The notes under the pieces are model-generated. The model did no database searches, was not told where the DNA came from, and saw only the letters and a program-made list of their open reading frames with translations. From Campylobacter volucris (GTDB lineage: Bacteria > Campylobacterota > Campylobacteria > Campylobacterales > Campylobacteraceae): a stretch of DNA of 64,000 nt. The DNA is taken from contig NZ_CP043428.1 in assembly GCF_008245045.1 (NCBI RefSeq), positions 1,054,001 through 1,118,000 of the forward strand, read 5' to 3'. Below, one piece after another: positions 57,975-64,000 of the stretch. The translations under genes and the position numbers were made by a program. Each line of letters begins with the position of its first letter. Position 1 is the first letter of the stretch.

Positions 57975-60013
57975 ATTTTTTCCTTTTTATTTGAAATTTG
58001 TTTTGTTATAAAAATACCCATAATGAGTAAGATTAAAACCATAAATTGAGGTATGATGCTTTCATAATAAGGATAAATTCCAAGCCACAAAATTCCATCA
58101 AAATCAAAAGGAATTAAACTTGGAGTGATGACTTTAGCCTCTATAAGCTCGCCTATACCTTTGCCCATAAAGACAAAAACCATATAAAAAATAACATATG
58201 AAGTGATATAAAAAAATTGTTTTAGTGGAATTTTTAAAGCACCATTTTTTAATAAATAATACAAAATACTTAAAATAACCAATCCACCAACTAAACCTGC
58301 TAAAATAAAGCTATAATCTAAATTAGTTTTTGCATCAAATAATAAAGCCTGATAAAAAAGTATAGTTTCAGCCCCTTCTCTAAAAACAGCTAAAAACACA
58401 CTAAACCATAAAGCTTTAGCTGAATTGTTAGAAATAGCTTCTACTGCTTGAGTTTTAACAAAATTAACCCATTTTTTATTTTGAGCATTAGATAAAAGCC
58501 AAAAACCTACATAAAAAAGCAATACCACCGCAATAAGCATAGTAATACCTTCTAAAAGTTCTCTACTTTGCCCAGCTTGTTCTTTAAAAAACCAAGAAAT
58601 CAAAAAAGCACTAACAAAACTTAAAAATATCCCACTCCAAAAAGCTGAATACACTATACTCAAACGCTTTTGATTGCCACTTTGAATTAAATATGACATT
58701 ATAGCTACAATGATAATTAAAGCTTCCAAGCCTTCTCTTAAAATAATCCCTAAAGCCCATATAAATAATGATATTGGAGAAGATTCTTGAATTTTATCTA
58801 GTGATTGTTCTATCAATTTTTCCAGTTCATCAAAATTTTGTTTTAATTCTTCTTTGGAAACACTTGCTTTAATCAAAGCTACACCTTTTGAAAAATAACT
58901 TTCAATTTTTAATTTTAAAGCACTATCAACTGCTCCAATTTTACTTTCCATACCACTTGCTTCAAATATATCTAAGTAAATATTTTGCAAAGAATCGATG
59001 CTGTTTAAGCTAAAACCTTCATAATTTTGCAAAAGCTCATTTAAAGCAATCTTAATGTCATTATAAACTTTAGAATAATCTTTTAAATTTAATTCTTGAT
59101 CATCAAAACCTTTAATTTCCAGTAAAGATAATTCTTCTTTTGGCAAAGCTAAAAATGCTTCATATAGCAAATCTAAAATGCTCGCAATTTCATCTCTCAT
59201 CTTTTTTTCATCTAAAGTATTGTTATTAATTTGTCTAATGATAGATCTTAATTTAGTTTGGATTTTTTTATCCATACCGGCTTTAGTGTATCTTGCAACC
59301 AAAATTTCTACTTTTGAATTTCTATAATTTTCAAACAAAGCAGCTTGAATAAAATCTTTTGCTTTTTGATAGTCTTTATTGAGAAAAGCTAAAACAGCTT
59401 GATCTAATTTAGAGCTCATCTCATCAATTAAAAATTGCAATCTTGCATCCAAGCTAGAAGCTTCTTGGAGATTGGATAAATTTTGATCTAAATTTTGATT
59501 TGTAGATATATTTTGATCTTTAATTTCTTCACCAAGTAAAGTTAAAAACATCTTAGCAGCTTCTTGCTGTCTTTTTTTCTCCGCTTCTAAAGAAGCATTT
59601 TGAGCTAATGTCTTATCATAATTTACATCGCTAACTTCGGCTTTTAATTGCAAACCATTTTCTAAAATTGGCACAATTTCATCTAAATCAAATTTTAAAC
59701 TAGCAATCAACGCTTCAATTTTAGAAATTTCTTCTTTATCTTTATACATTTTTCGAAGACTATTAAATTTTCGCTCCATAGCAATGACTTTTCTTCCTAC
59801 ATTGCGTCCTATGGATCCTTCCATGTTTTCAAAATGTTGAAAATACGCATCTTCTACTTTTTTCTTTGCTTGTAAAAATTGATTTTCTTTATATAATAAT
59901 ATACTTTGTTCTAAAGCCTGTTTGATAGCCTCATTTTCTTCTTTGTAATCAATCTCCCTTGCAAAAGCAAAAGAGAAAAATAAAATCACAAAACAAAGGA
60001 TTTTCTTCAACAC
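57971..60013 (-). CDS. FTR1-family iron permease with periplasmic domain
   Basis: A 680-residue permease (Cj1658-like). After a signal peptide (about 1-17) a helical periplasmic domain of about 390 residues precedes seven membrane helices. The two Ftr1 motifs are LREGLEALIIIVAIM (about 428) and FREGAETILFYQALL (about 547), whose REGLE/REGAE glutamates handle iron. The start is GTG at 60013 with GGAGA upstream. It is the first gene of an eight-gene operon ending at 51981. Together with P19 it corresponds to FetM/FetP of uropathogenic E. coli. Confidence 0.93.
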   Translation of the reverse strand: MLKKILCFVILFFSFAFAREIDYKEENEAIKQALEQSILLYKENQFLQAKKKVEDAYFQHFENMEGSIGRNVGRKVIAMERKFNSLRKMYKDKEEISKIEALIASLKFDLDEIVPILENGLQLKAEVSDVNYDKTLAQNASLEAEKKRQQEAAKMFLTLLGEEIKDQNISTNQNLDQNLSNLQEASSLDARLQFLIDEMSSKLDQAVLAFLNKDYQKAKDFIQAALFENYRNSKVEILVARYTKAGMDKKIQTKLRSIIRQINNNTLDEKKMRDEIASILDLLYEAFLALPKEELSLLEIKGFDDQELNLKDYSKVYNDIKIALNELLQNYEGFSLNSIDSLQNIYLDIFEASGMESKIGAVDSALKLKIESYFSKGVALIKASVSKEELKQNFDELEKLIEQSLDKIQESSPISLFIWALGIILREGLEALIIIVAIMSYLIQSGNQKRLSIVYSAFWSGIFLSFVSAFLISWFFKEQAGQSRELLEGITMLIAVVLLFYVGFWLLSNAQNKKWVNFVKTQAVEAISNNSAKALWFSVFLAVFREGAETILFYQALLFDAKTNLDYSFILAGLVGGLVILSILYYLLKNGALKIPLKQFFYITSYVIFYMVFVFMGKGIGELIEAKVITPSLIPFDFDGILWLGIYPYYESIIPQFMVLILLIMGIFITKQISNKKEKI

Positions 60014-60023
60014 TTATATCTCC

Positions 60024-60042
60024 AAAAATGATATTCATTTTT
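60024..60042. promoter_or_regulatory. Fur box 2 (downstream of the ftr1 start site)
   Basis: AAAAATGATATTCATTTTT, a near-perfect palindrome matching about 13 of 19 Fur consensus positions. It lies just in front of the GGAG ribosome site. Confidence 0.55.
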
Positions 60043-60057
60043 AAAATTGTGGGTTGA

Positions 60058-60063
60058 AGTATA
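60058..60063 (-). promoter_or_regulatory. -10 box of the ftr1-p19 operon
   Basis: TATACT on the minus strand between the two Fur-like boxes, 45 bases before the GTG. Confidence 0.45.
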
Positions 60064-60084
60064 ATACTTAAATTCTTAAATTAA

Positions 60085-60103
60085 GATAAACATTATCATT
60101 ATT
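60085..60103. promoter_or_regulatory. Fur box 1 (over the -35 region of ftr1)
   Basis: GATAAACATTATCATTTAT-like sequence; in the ftr1 sense the core reads AATGATAATGTTTATC, about 14 of 19 matches to the Fur consensus. Confidence 0.6.
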
Positions 60104-60133
60104 TATTTCATAAATCAAATTTAATAAAAGATT

Positions 60134-60160
60134 AGCTTGATAGATTAATTTTATCAAGCT
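60134..60160 (-). terminator. Terminator-like hairpin after the transaminase gene
   Basis: AGCTTGATA, nine-base loop, TATCAAGCT. On the minus strand it comes seven bases after the stop at 60167 and is followed by AATCTTTTATT. It separates the transaminase from the iron operon. Confidence 0.55.
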
Positions 60161-60166
60161 TTATAA

Positions 60167-61024
60167 TCAAGCAGTTTCTTTTATAATTTTTTCTATGTAT
60201 TTTTCTCGTAGTTTTTGAGTATAAAAACCAACTTGCCCATCTTTAATGACTTTACTATCTGCCTTAATTACACCTAAAATTAAAAAAGTAGCAGCAGAAA
60301 TAAACACTTCGTCTGCTTCATAGACTTCTTTCATGCTAAAAGCTCTTTGATCTACTCTAAGGCCTAATTCTTTTGCAAATTTTAAAATATTTTTGCGTCT
60401 TATACCTGGTAAAATTTCATTAGAAAAAGGCTTGGTGATTAAAGTATTATTTTTTATGATAAAAGCTGAACTACTTGAAGCTTCAGTTACTAAAGCATTT
60501 TCTACCATAAAAGCTTCAAAAGCTTTAGCTTTTATGGCTTCTTGTTTTGCAAGACACTGAGCAAGTAAAGAAATGGATTTTATATCTCTTCTTTTCCATC
60601 TTAAATCCGCTGTTGAAATCACATTAACACCACTTTTAGCAAATTCATGCTCAATCACATTACACTCAAAAGCAAAAGCCATAATAGTAGGTTTTAATCC
60701 TTCTAAAAGAGCAAAATTTCTACTTGCTACCCCTCTAGTAACTTGCATATAAATTCCGCCCTCTTTTAAAGAATTTTTTTCAATTAATTTTTTAAAAAAT
60801 TCTTCCATTTCTTCTTTAGAAAAAGGTAATTTTAGATTAATTTGAGCCAAACTTCTCTCAAAACGCTCCCAAAATTCTTCTTTATCAGCTATTTTAGACT
60901 TGATTATAGGAACAACTTCATAAATTCCATCTCCAAAGATAAATCCTCTATCAAACACGCTTATTCTAGCCTCATCTGATTTTACAAATTCACCATTTAA
61001 AAAAACTATTTCTTTTTCTTCCAT
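60167..61024 (-). CDS. Class IV PLP aminotransferase, D-amino-acid transaminase type
   Basis: A 285-residue PLP enzyme. It shows SVFDRGFIFGDGIYEVVPI (about 22-40), YMQVTRGVASRNFAL, ISTADLRWKRRDIKSISLLAQ with the Schiff-base lysine, LVTEASSSSAFI, and ILPGIRRKNIL. The RW.R.DIKS.SLL context is characteristic of D-alanine transaminase rather than of IlvE. Campylobacter annotation often calls this gene ilvE (Cj0269c). I take the ATG at 61024 because GGAGG lies seven bases before it. The open frame extends ten codons further, into the glycosyltransferase gene, without a ribosome site. Confidence 0.85.
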   Translation of the reverse strand: MEEKEIVFLNGEFVKSDEARISVFDRGFIFGDGIYEVVPIIKSKIADKEEFWERFERSLAQINLKLPFSKEEMEEFFKKLIEKNSLKEGGIYMQVTRGVASRNFALLEGLKPTIMAFAFECNVIEHEFAKSGVNVISTADLRWKRRDIKSISLLAQCLAKQEAIKAKAFEAFMVENALVTEASSSSAFIIKNNTLITKPFSNEILPGIRRKNILKFAKELGLRVDQRAFSMKEVYEADEVFISAATFLILGVIKADSKVIKDGQVGFYTQKLREKYIEKIIKETA

Positions 61025-61037
61025 TAAAAAACCTCCG

Positions 61038-62009
61038 TTATTGAAATAAATCAACTATATCTTGTGGTAATTCAAGCTGTTTTGAAAAATAAAAATACTT
61101 AGCTAAAACCAAAATACCTATATATTTTTCCCTTTTTTCATCAAAAAACTGCTCTAAATATTCATGAGCATTTTGTATGATTTCTTTGGCTTTTTTAGGA
61201 TTATTTATATAAAAATCTATTAATTCTTCTACATTTTCATAATCATCATCTATTAATGCAAAATGTTCATTAGGGATTAATTTTCCTTCCATAAACCATG
61301 TCTCATAACGCATTTTTGGAGCTAAAACTAAAGAATTTGTTTTCATAGCCCATTTTAAATTACTTGCAACATCATTGCCCTCTAAAGAAAGTAAAAATTT
61401 AAACCGAGTTTGATAAGAACGATTAATTTTAAAATTCCAATTTTTCATCCACTGATAAAGTTCTGGCTTTTTCTTTCCTATATGAGCTATATCGCAATAC
61501 TTATGCATAAAATATTTTTCAAAAAATTTAATACGCCAAGGCTGATAAACACCACCTCTAAAAAATAGTTTATTTTCCTTTTCTTCAAAAGTATATTTAT
61601 CGTTTATAAAATCAAAATGTCTATTTTTGTCAAGTTTTAAAATGATATTATTGGGACTTTTTTCTATAGGTCTTGACTTTGTAATACTTGGAAAATTTAA
61701 TGAATATGAAATATCTCCAAAAGCTTTACTCCATAAAAAATCACTACTAAAAAATTTAGCTATTTCATATGCATCATACGCGTATGAAGTTTTGCTCAAA
61801 GGAAATTGGTGGATTTTTTCGCCATTTTTGTTTATATCAAAAAAAGTATTGTGTAAATTATAATAATTAACACGCTTAAAAATATACTCGATATCTTTTG
61901 AGCTTAAAATTTGTTTTAATATACCATCTAATTGTTTTTGATAAATTTTTCTAGGTATTATTCGTTTTGACAAACCTTTAACATTCATCATAAATCTACA
62001 ATCAGCCAT
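61038..62009 (-). CDS. Glycosyltransferase family 90 (CAP10-like) protein
   Basis: A 323-residue protein with the GT90/CAP10 pattern: LFFRGGVYQPWRIKFFEKYF (about 151), then FKLLLSLEG-type FLLSLEGNDVASNLKWAMKT (about 217), then LVLAPKMRYETWFMEGKLIP and HFALIDDDYENVEELIDFY. The GNDVASNLKW and E..WFM motifs are the family hallmark. Such enzymes modify LPS or capsule in bacteria and are O-xylosyl- or O-glucosyltransferases in eukaryotes. The start at ATG 62009 (MADCRFMMNVKGL) has AAGGAG upstream; the frame is open to 62102 but that is unlikely. It is followed 13 bases later by the transaminase gene. Acceptor and sugar are unknown. Confidence 0.82.
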   Translation of the reverse strand: MADCRFMMNVKGLSKRIIPRKIYQKQLDGILKQILSSKDIEYIFKRVNYYNLHNTFFDINKNGEKIHQFPLSKTSYAYDAYEIAKFFSSDFLWSKAFGDISYSLNFPSITKSRPIEKSPNNIILKLDKNRHFDFINDKYTFEEKENKLFFRGGVYQPWRIKFFEKYFMHKYCDIAHIGKKKPELYQWMKNWNFKINRSYQTRFKFLLSLEGNDVASNLKWAMKTNSLVLAPKMRYETWFMEGKLIPNEHFALIDDDYENVEELIDFYINNPKKAKEIIQNAHEYLEQFFDEKREKYIGILVLAKYFYFSKQLELPQDIVDLFQ

Positions 62010-62127
62010 AAAACTCCTTAAAAATAAGATAATTTTATCACAATAAACACTTGTAAGAGTTAAAATATTAATTTTCTTTAAAAGCAAAAATGCTAAAATC
62101 ATAAAAAATTAAATTTAGGTAAATAAA

Positions 62128-62619
62128 ATGAAAATTAAAGAATTAATTTTAAATTCCATTTTTAAAATTTCAAATCAACCTATCAATCTAAAAGATCTTT
62201 TAGAAGCCAATGCTTTATTAAATGAAGGTATGTTAGTAGATCCTGCTAAATTAAATTACAAATTTAAAATCTTAAATTCTTACCTAATATATGCCATTTT
62301 ATGTGCCTTAATTTTGATACCTTTATTGTTAATTACTCATTATTTTTTAACTATTATTGATTTTCATATTAGTATATTAAGTTCTGTTTTAGTTACAGCT
62401 TGTATTTTTATAGGATATGATATATTTAAAATTTATACAAGAAAAATTATTAGTAAAAAATTAGTTAAAAAGGCTTGGGCTTTGCATTTTCCATATTTTG
62501 CATATGAAAAATACTCTAAAATTGCTGAAAATATTTATAATCAAGCCATCAAAGAAGAAATTCCCAAAAACCAACTAGAACAATATGTATTAGAAAAAAT
62601 CATCCAAACAAATAATTAA
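62128..62619 (+). CDS. Conserved membrane protein, unknown function
   Basis: A 163-residue protein, probably the Cj0691 counterpart by its position beside the rsmH region. A cytoplasmic N-terminal segment is followed by two membrane helices at about 50-72 (SYLIYAILCALILIPLLLITHYF) and 80-97 (ISILSSVLVTACIFIGYDI), then a basic, helical C-terminus (YTRKIISKKLVKKAWALHFP). No catalytic motif is visible. It is convergent with the FtsL-like gene, overlapping by four bases. Confidence 0.72.
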   Translation: MKIKELILNSIFKISNQPINLKDLLEANALLNEGMLVDPAKLNYKFKILNSYLIYAILCALILIPLLLITHYFLTIIDFHISILSSVLVTACIFIGYDIFKIYTRKIISKKLVKKAWALHFPYFAYEKYSKIAENIYNQAIKEEIPKNQLEQYVLEKIIQTNN

Positions 62620-63527
62620 TCTAAATAATCTAAAACTTGATTTTGAAAATAAATTGCCTCCAGTTGTCTTTGCAACTCTTTGTTTTCTTCATCTAAAACC
62701 CACTCTTGTGAGCGTAAATCAGCTATATCTCTACTAATATAATAAATTTGATTTCTTATATAAATTTGTGGAAAAAACACAAGTAAAGCAAAAATCAAAA
62801 TAACACCCGCATAAGATAAATGTCTTAAACTTAAATTTTTATTTTCTTCTGTTTTTATGCTGTCTAAAAGTTCATATTTATCTTCTATATTGTATTCTAA
62901 TTGCTCTTGTGCTTTTTGTTCTTGTAATCTTACTTCTTCTTGAATTTGTTTTAATTTTTCTAGTTTTTCTTTTTCAAGCTGCTCTTGTTTTTGTAATTTT
63001 TCTTTTTCAAGTTTTTTCTTTTCTTTTATTTCTTGTTTGAGTTTTGCTTTTTGTTTTTGATTTTCTTTTATGTTTTGAATTTTTAAAGAAACATAAGCAT
63101 TGCTTTTTGTAACTATTTTAGAAATTTGTTCAAATTGAAAAGATTTATTTTCAAGTTTTTCGTTAGGATTGACACTTTTTTCTTTTGCTATTGGTTTTTT
63201 TGAATTTATATTTTTATTTGCTTTTTGCTTGTTTTTTTTGAAAAAATTTAACTTGATTGAAAAAGGTTTTTTTTCTTCTAATTTTACATTGATCAAATCT
63301 TCTTTTAAATAAATTGATGATTGTTTTTTTGGTTTTTTTTCATATTCTTCGTCAAAATCTGTAAATTTAGGTCTTTTTTTACGATTAATCCTACTTTTTA
63401 ATATACGATCACTTTCATTTAATTCATAATGATCCTCGTATGCTCTACCCTCTTTTATGGCTCTTGAGTATTTGAGCATTTTTTCTCGTATATTTTGTTT
63501 TTCTTTTAAAAAATCATCATTAGTCAT
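62616..63527 (-). CDS. FtsL-like divisome protein with long charged N-terminal region
   Basis: A 303-residue protein directly downstream of rsmH, the position of ftsL in most bacteria. A cytoplasmic region of about 230 residues is highly basic and contains a Lys/Glu coiled coil (KQEIKEKKKLEKEKLQKQEQ). One membrane helix (SYAGVILIFALLVFFPQIYI, about 236-255) is followed by a short leucine-zipper-like periplasmic stretch (YYISRDIADLRSQEWVLDEE) ending QVLDYLD. The helix plus periplasmic coiled coil is the FtsL/DivIC plan, and the N-terminal extension is unusual. The start follows the rsmH stop by three bases. Cj0692c is the likely counterpart. Confidence 0.72.
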   Translation of the reverse strand: MTNDDFLKEKQNIREKMLKYSRAIKEGRAYEDHYELNESDRILKSRINRKKRPKFTDFDEEYEKKPKKQSSIYLKEDLINVKLEEKKPFSIKLNFFKKNKQKANKNINSKKPIAKEKSVNPNEKLENKSFQFEQISKIVTKSNAYVSLKIQNIKENQKQKAKLKQEIKEKKKLEKEKLQKQEQLEKEKLEKLKQIQEEVRLQEQKAQEQLEYNIEDKYELLDSIKTEENKNLSLRHLSYAGVILIFALLVFFPQIYIRNQIYYISRDIADLRSQEWVLDEENKELQRQLEAIYFQNQVLDYLD

Positions 63528-63530
63528 AAT

Positions 63531-64000
63531 TTACCTAAAATGAAAAATTCGCATCTTTGCACAACTTGATCTGCTATTGTATCTAACTTCTTCTTTGGAA
63601 GCACTTATAGCTTTTTTACTAAGAATCTTTCCAAGACTATGGTTTTTTCCACACTCACATCTAAAAGCTTTTTCATCACAAATACAATCTTTTTCCCATC
63701 TTTTAAAAGTATTTTTAACCAATCTATCTTCTAAGGAATGAAAGCAAATTATCGCAACTTTGCAATCTTTTAGCTTAGCCTTTTCAATACTATCAAGCAA
63801 TCTTTTAAGTTCACCTAACTCATCATTAACTTCTATACGCAAAGCTTGAAACACAAGCAAAGCTAAACTTACATTGCGACCATGAAATTTAGCATCACCT
63901 ATAATTTTGGCTAATTCTTTTGCACTTGTGATTTCTTTGCGATTTCTTGCTTGTATGATTTTTGAAGCTAATTTTTTTGATATAGAGCCTAAATCTCCAT
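63531..64000 (-). CDS. rsmH: 16S rRNA (cytosine-N4) methyltransferase RsmH, partial (N-terminus outside window)
   Basis: The C-terminal about 155 residues of RsmH (MraW), which methylates N4 of C1402 in 16S rRNA. The frame is open from the window edge: GDLGSISKKLASKIIQARNR, then AKFHGRNVSLALLVFQALRIEVNDELGELKRLL, the signature CKVAIICFHSLEDRLVKNTF, and the end KMRIFHF. Met codons inside this stretch are not the start. The gene leads the dcw-like fragment rsmH-ftsL. Confidence 0.94.
   Translation of the reverse strand, partial: GDLGSISKKLASKIIQARNRKEITSAKELAKIIGDAKFHGRNVSLALLVFQALRIEVNDELGELKRLLDSIEKAKLKDCKVAIICFHSLEDRLVKNTFKRWEKDCICDEKAFRCECGKNHSLGKILSKKAISASKEEVRYNSRSSCAKMRIFHFR

Noticed and set aside
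61025-61054. Longer N-terminus of the transaminase beginning MIYFNNGGFL
   Set aside because: It lies in the upstream gene's end and translates the GGAGG site itself; the ATG at 61024 has ideal spacing.
62010-62102. Longer N-terminus of the GT90 gene with a hydrophobic start
   Set aside because: Covers the AAGGAG and the promoter region of the ATG at 62009, which is the better start.

Overview
The window is AT-rich, densely packed DNA from a thermophilic Campylobacter, most likely a member of the C. lari group. The evidence is gene content (group A Tlp chemoreceptors, flgPQ, ctsW, mapA, pgp2, P19/Ftr1 iron uptake), G-tract contingency loci, the lack of clear -35 boxes, and a natural valine at GyrA position 86. 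Locus comparisons with C. jejuni (Cj numbers) come from memory, not from a search. No rRNA, tRNA, CRISPR array or insertion sequence was seen, and no gene-free gap exceeds 300 bases.

Layout. 1-0.9 kb: 5' part of thiD with a TPP riboswitch. 0.9-7.7 kb: a low-molecular-weight tyrosine phosphatase and three chemoreceptor genes; the second and third are a tandem 2,128-bp duplication and all three share an almost identical signalling domain. 7.9-13.8 kb: rsmG/ribA, and hemB, a DUF2603 gene, hemN and an Fe-S oxidoreductase. 13.6-18.6 kb: alr and the cell-shape peptidase pgp2, a copper-handling trio (PCuAC, membrane protein, SCO1) and a LolC/E-type permease. 18.6-25 kb: flgP/flgQ behind a sigma-54 promoter, gyrA, ctsW, mapA and an intact SLC13-type carboxylate carrier. 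25-30.2 kb: a tight lysE-dapE-thiS-thiF-thiG-thiH-thiE run. 30.3-36.2 kb: mutS2, murC and a membrane sulfatase that is split by a G9 tract. 36.2-42.9 kb: the ileS, 35-aa protein, gatA, guaB, xseB, nitrilase-like operon. 43-44 kb: a CinA-like gene.

44-51.8 kb is the accessory region. It holds a two-partner secretion locus: an outer-membrane TpsB, and a GLUG-repeat, HMW-like TpsA whose frame is broken at an (AT)4 repeat and which carries a (Gly-Asn) hexanucleotide VNTR and a C-terminal cysteine pair. Upstream lies a phase-variable (G10, currently in frame) autotransporter-like passenger with no beta-barrel. Three slippage-prone repeat tracts inside 6 kb of surface-protein genes make this the most unusual part of the window.

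52-60 kb is the complete P19/Ftr1 iron-uptake operon (ftr1, p19, a Fe-S/YHS membrane protein, two FtsX-like permeases, an ABC ATPase and two thioredoxin-like lipoproteins). It lies behind a promoter bracketed by two Fur-box-like palindromes. 60-64 kb: a D-amino-acid transaminase-type enzyme, a GT90-family glycosyltransferase, a membrane protein, an FtsL-like protein and the 3' part of rsmH.
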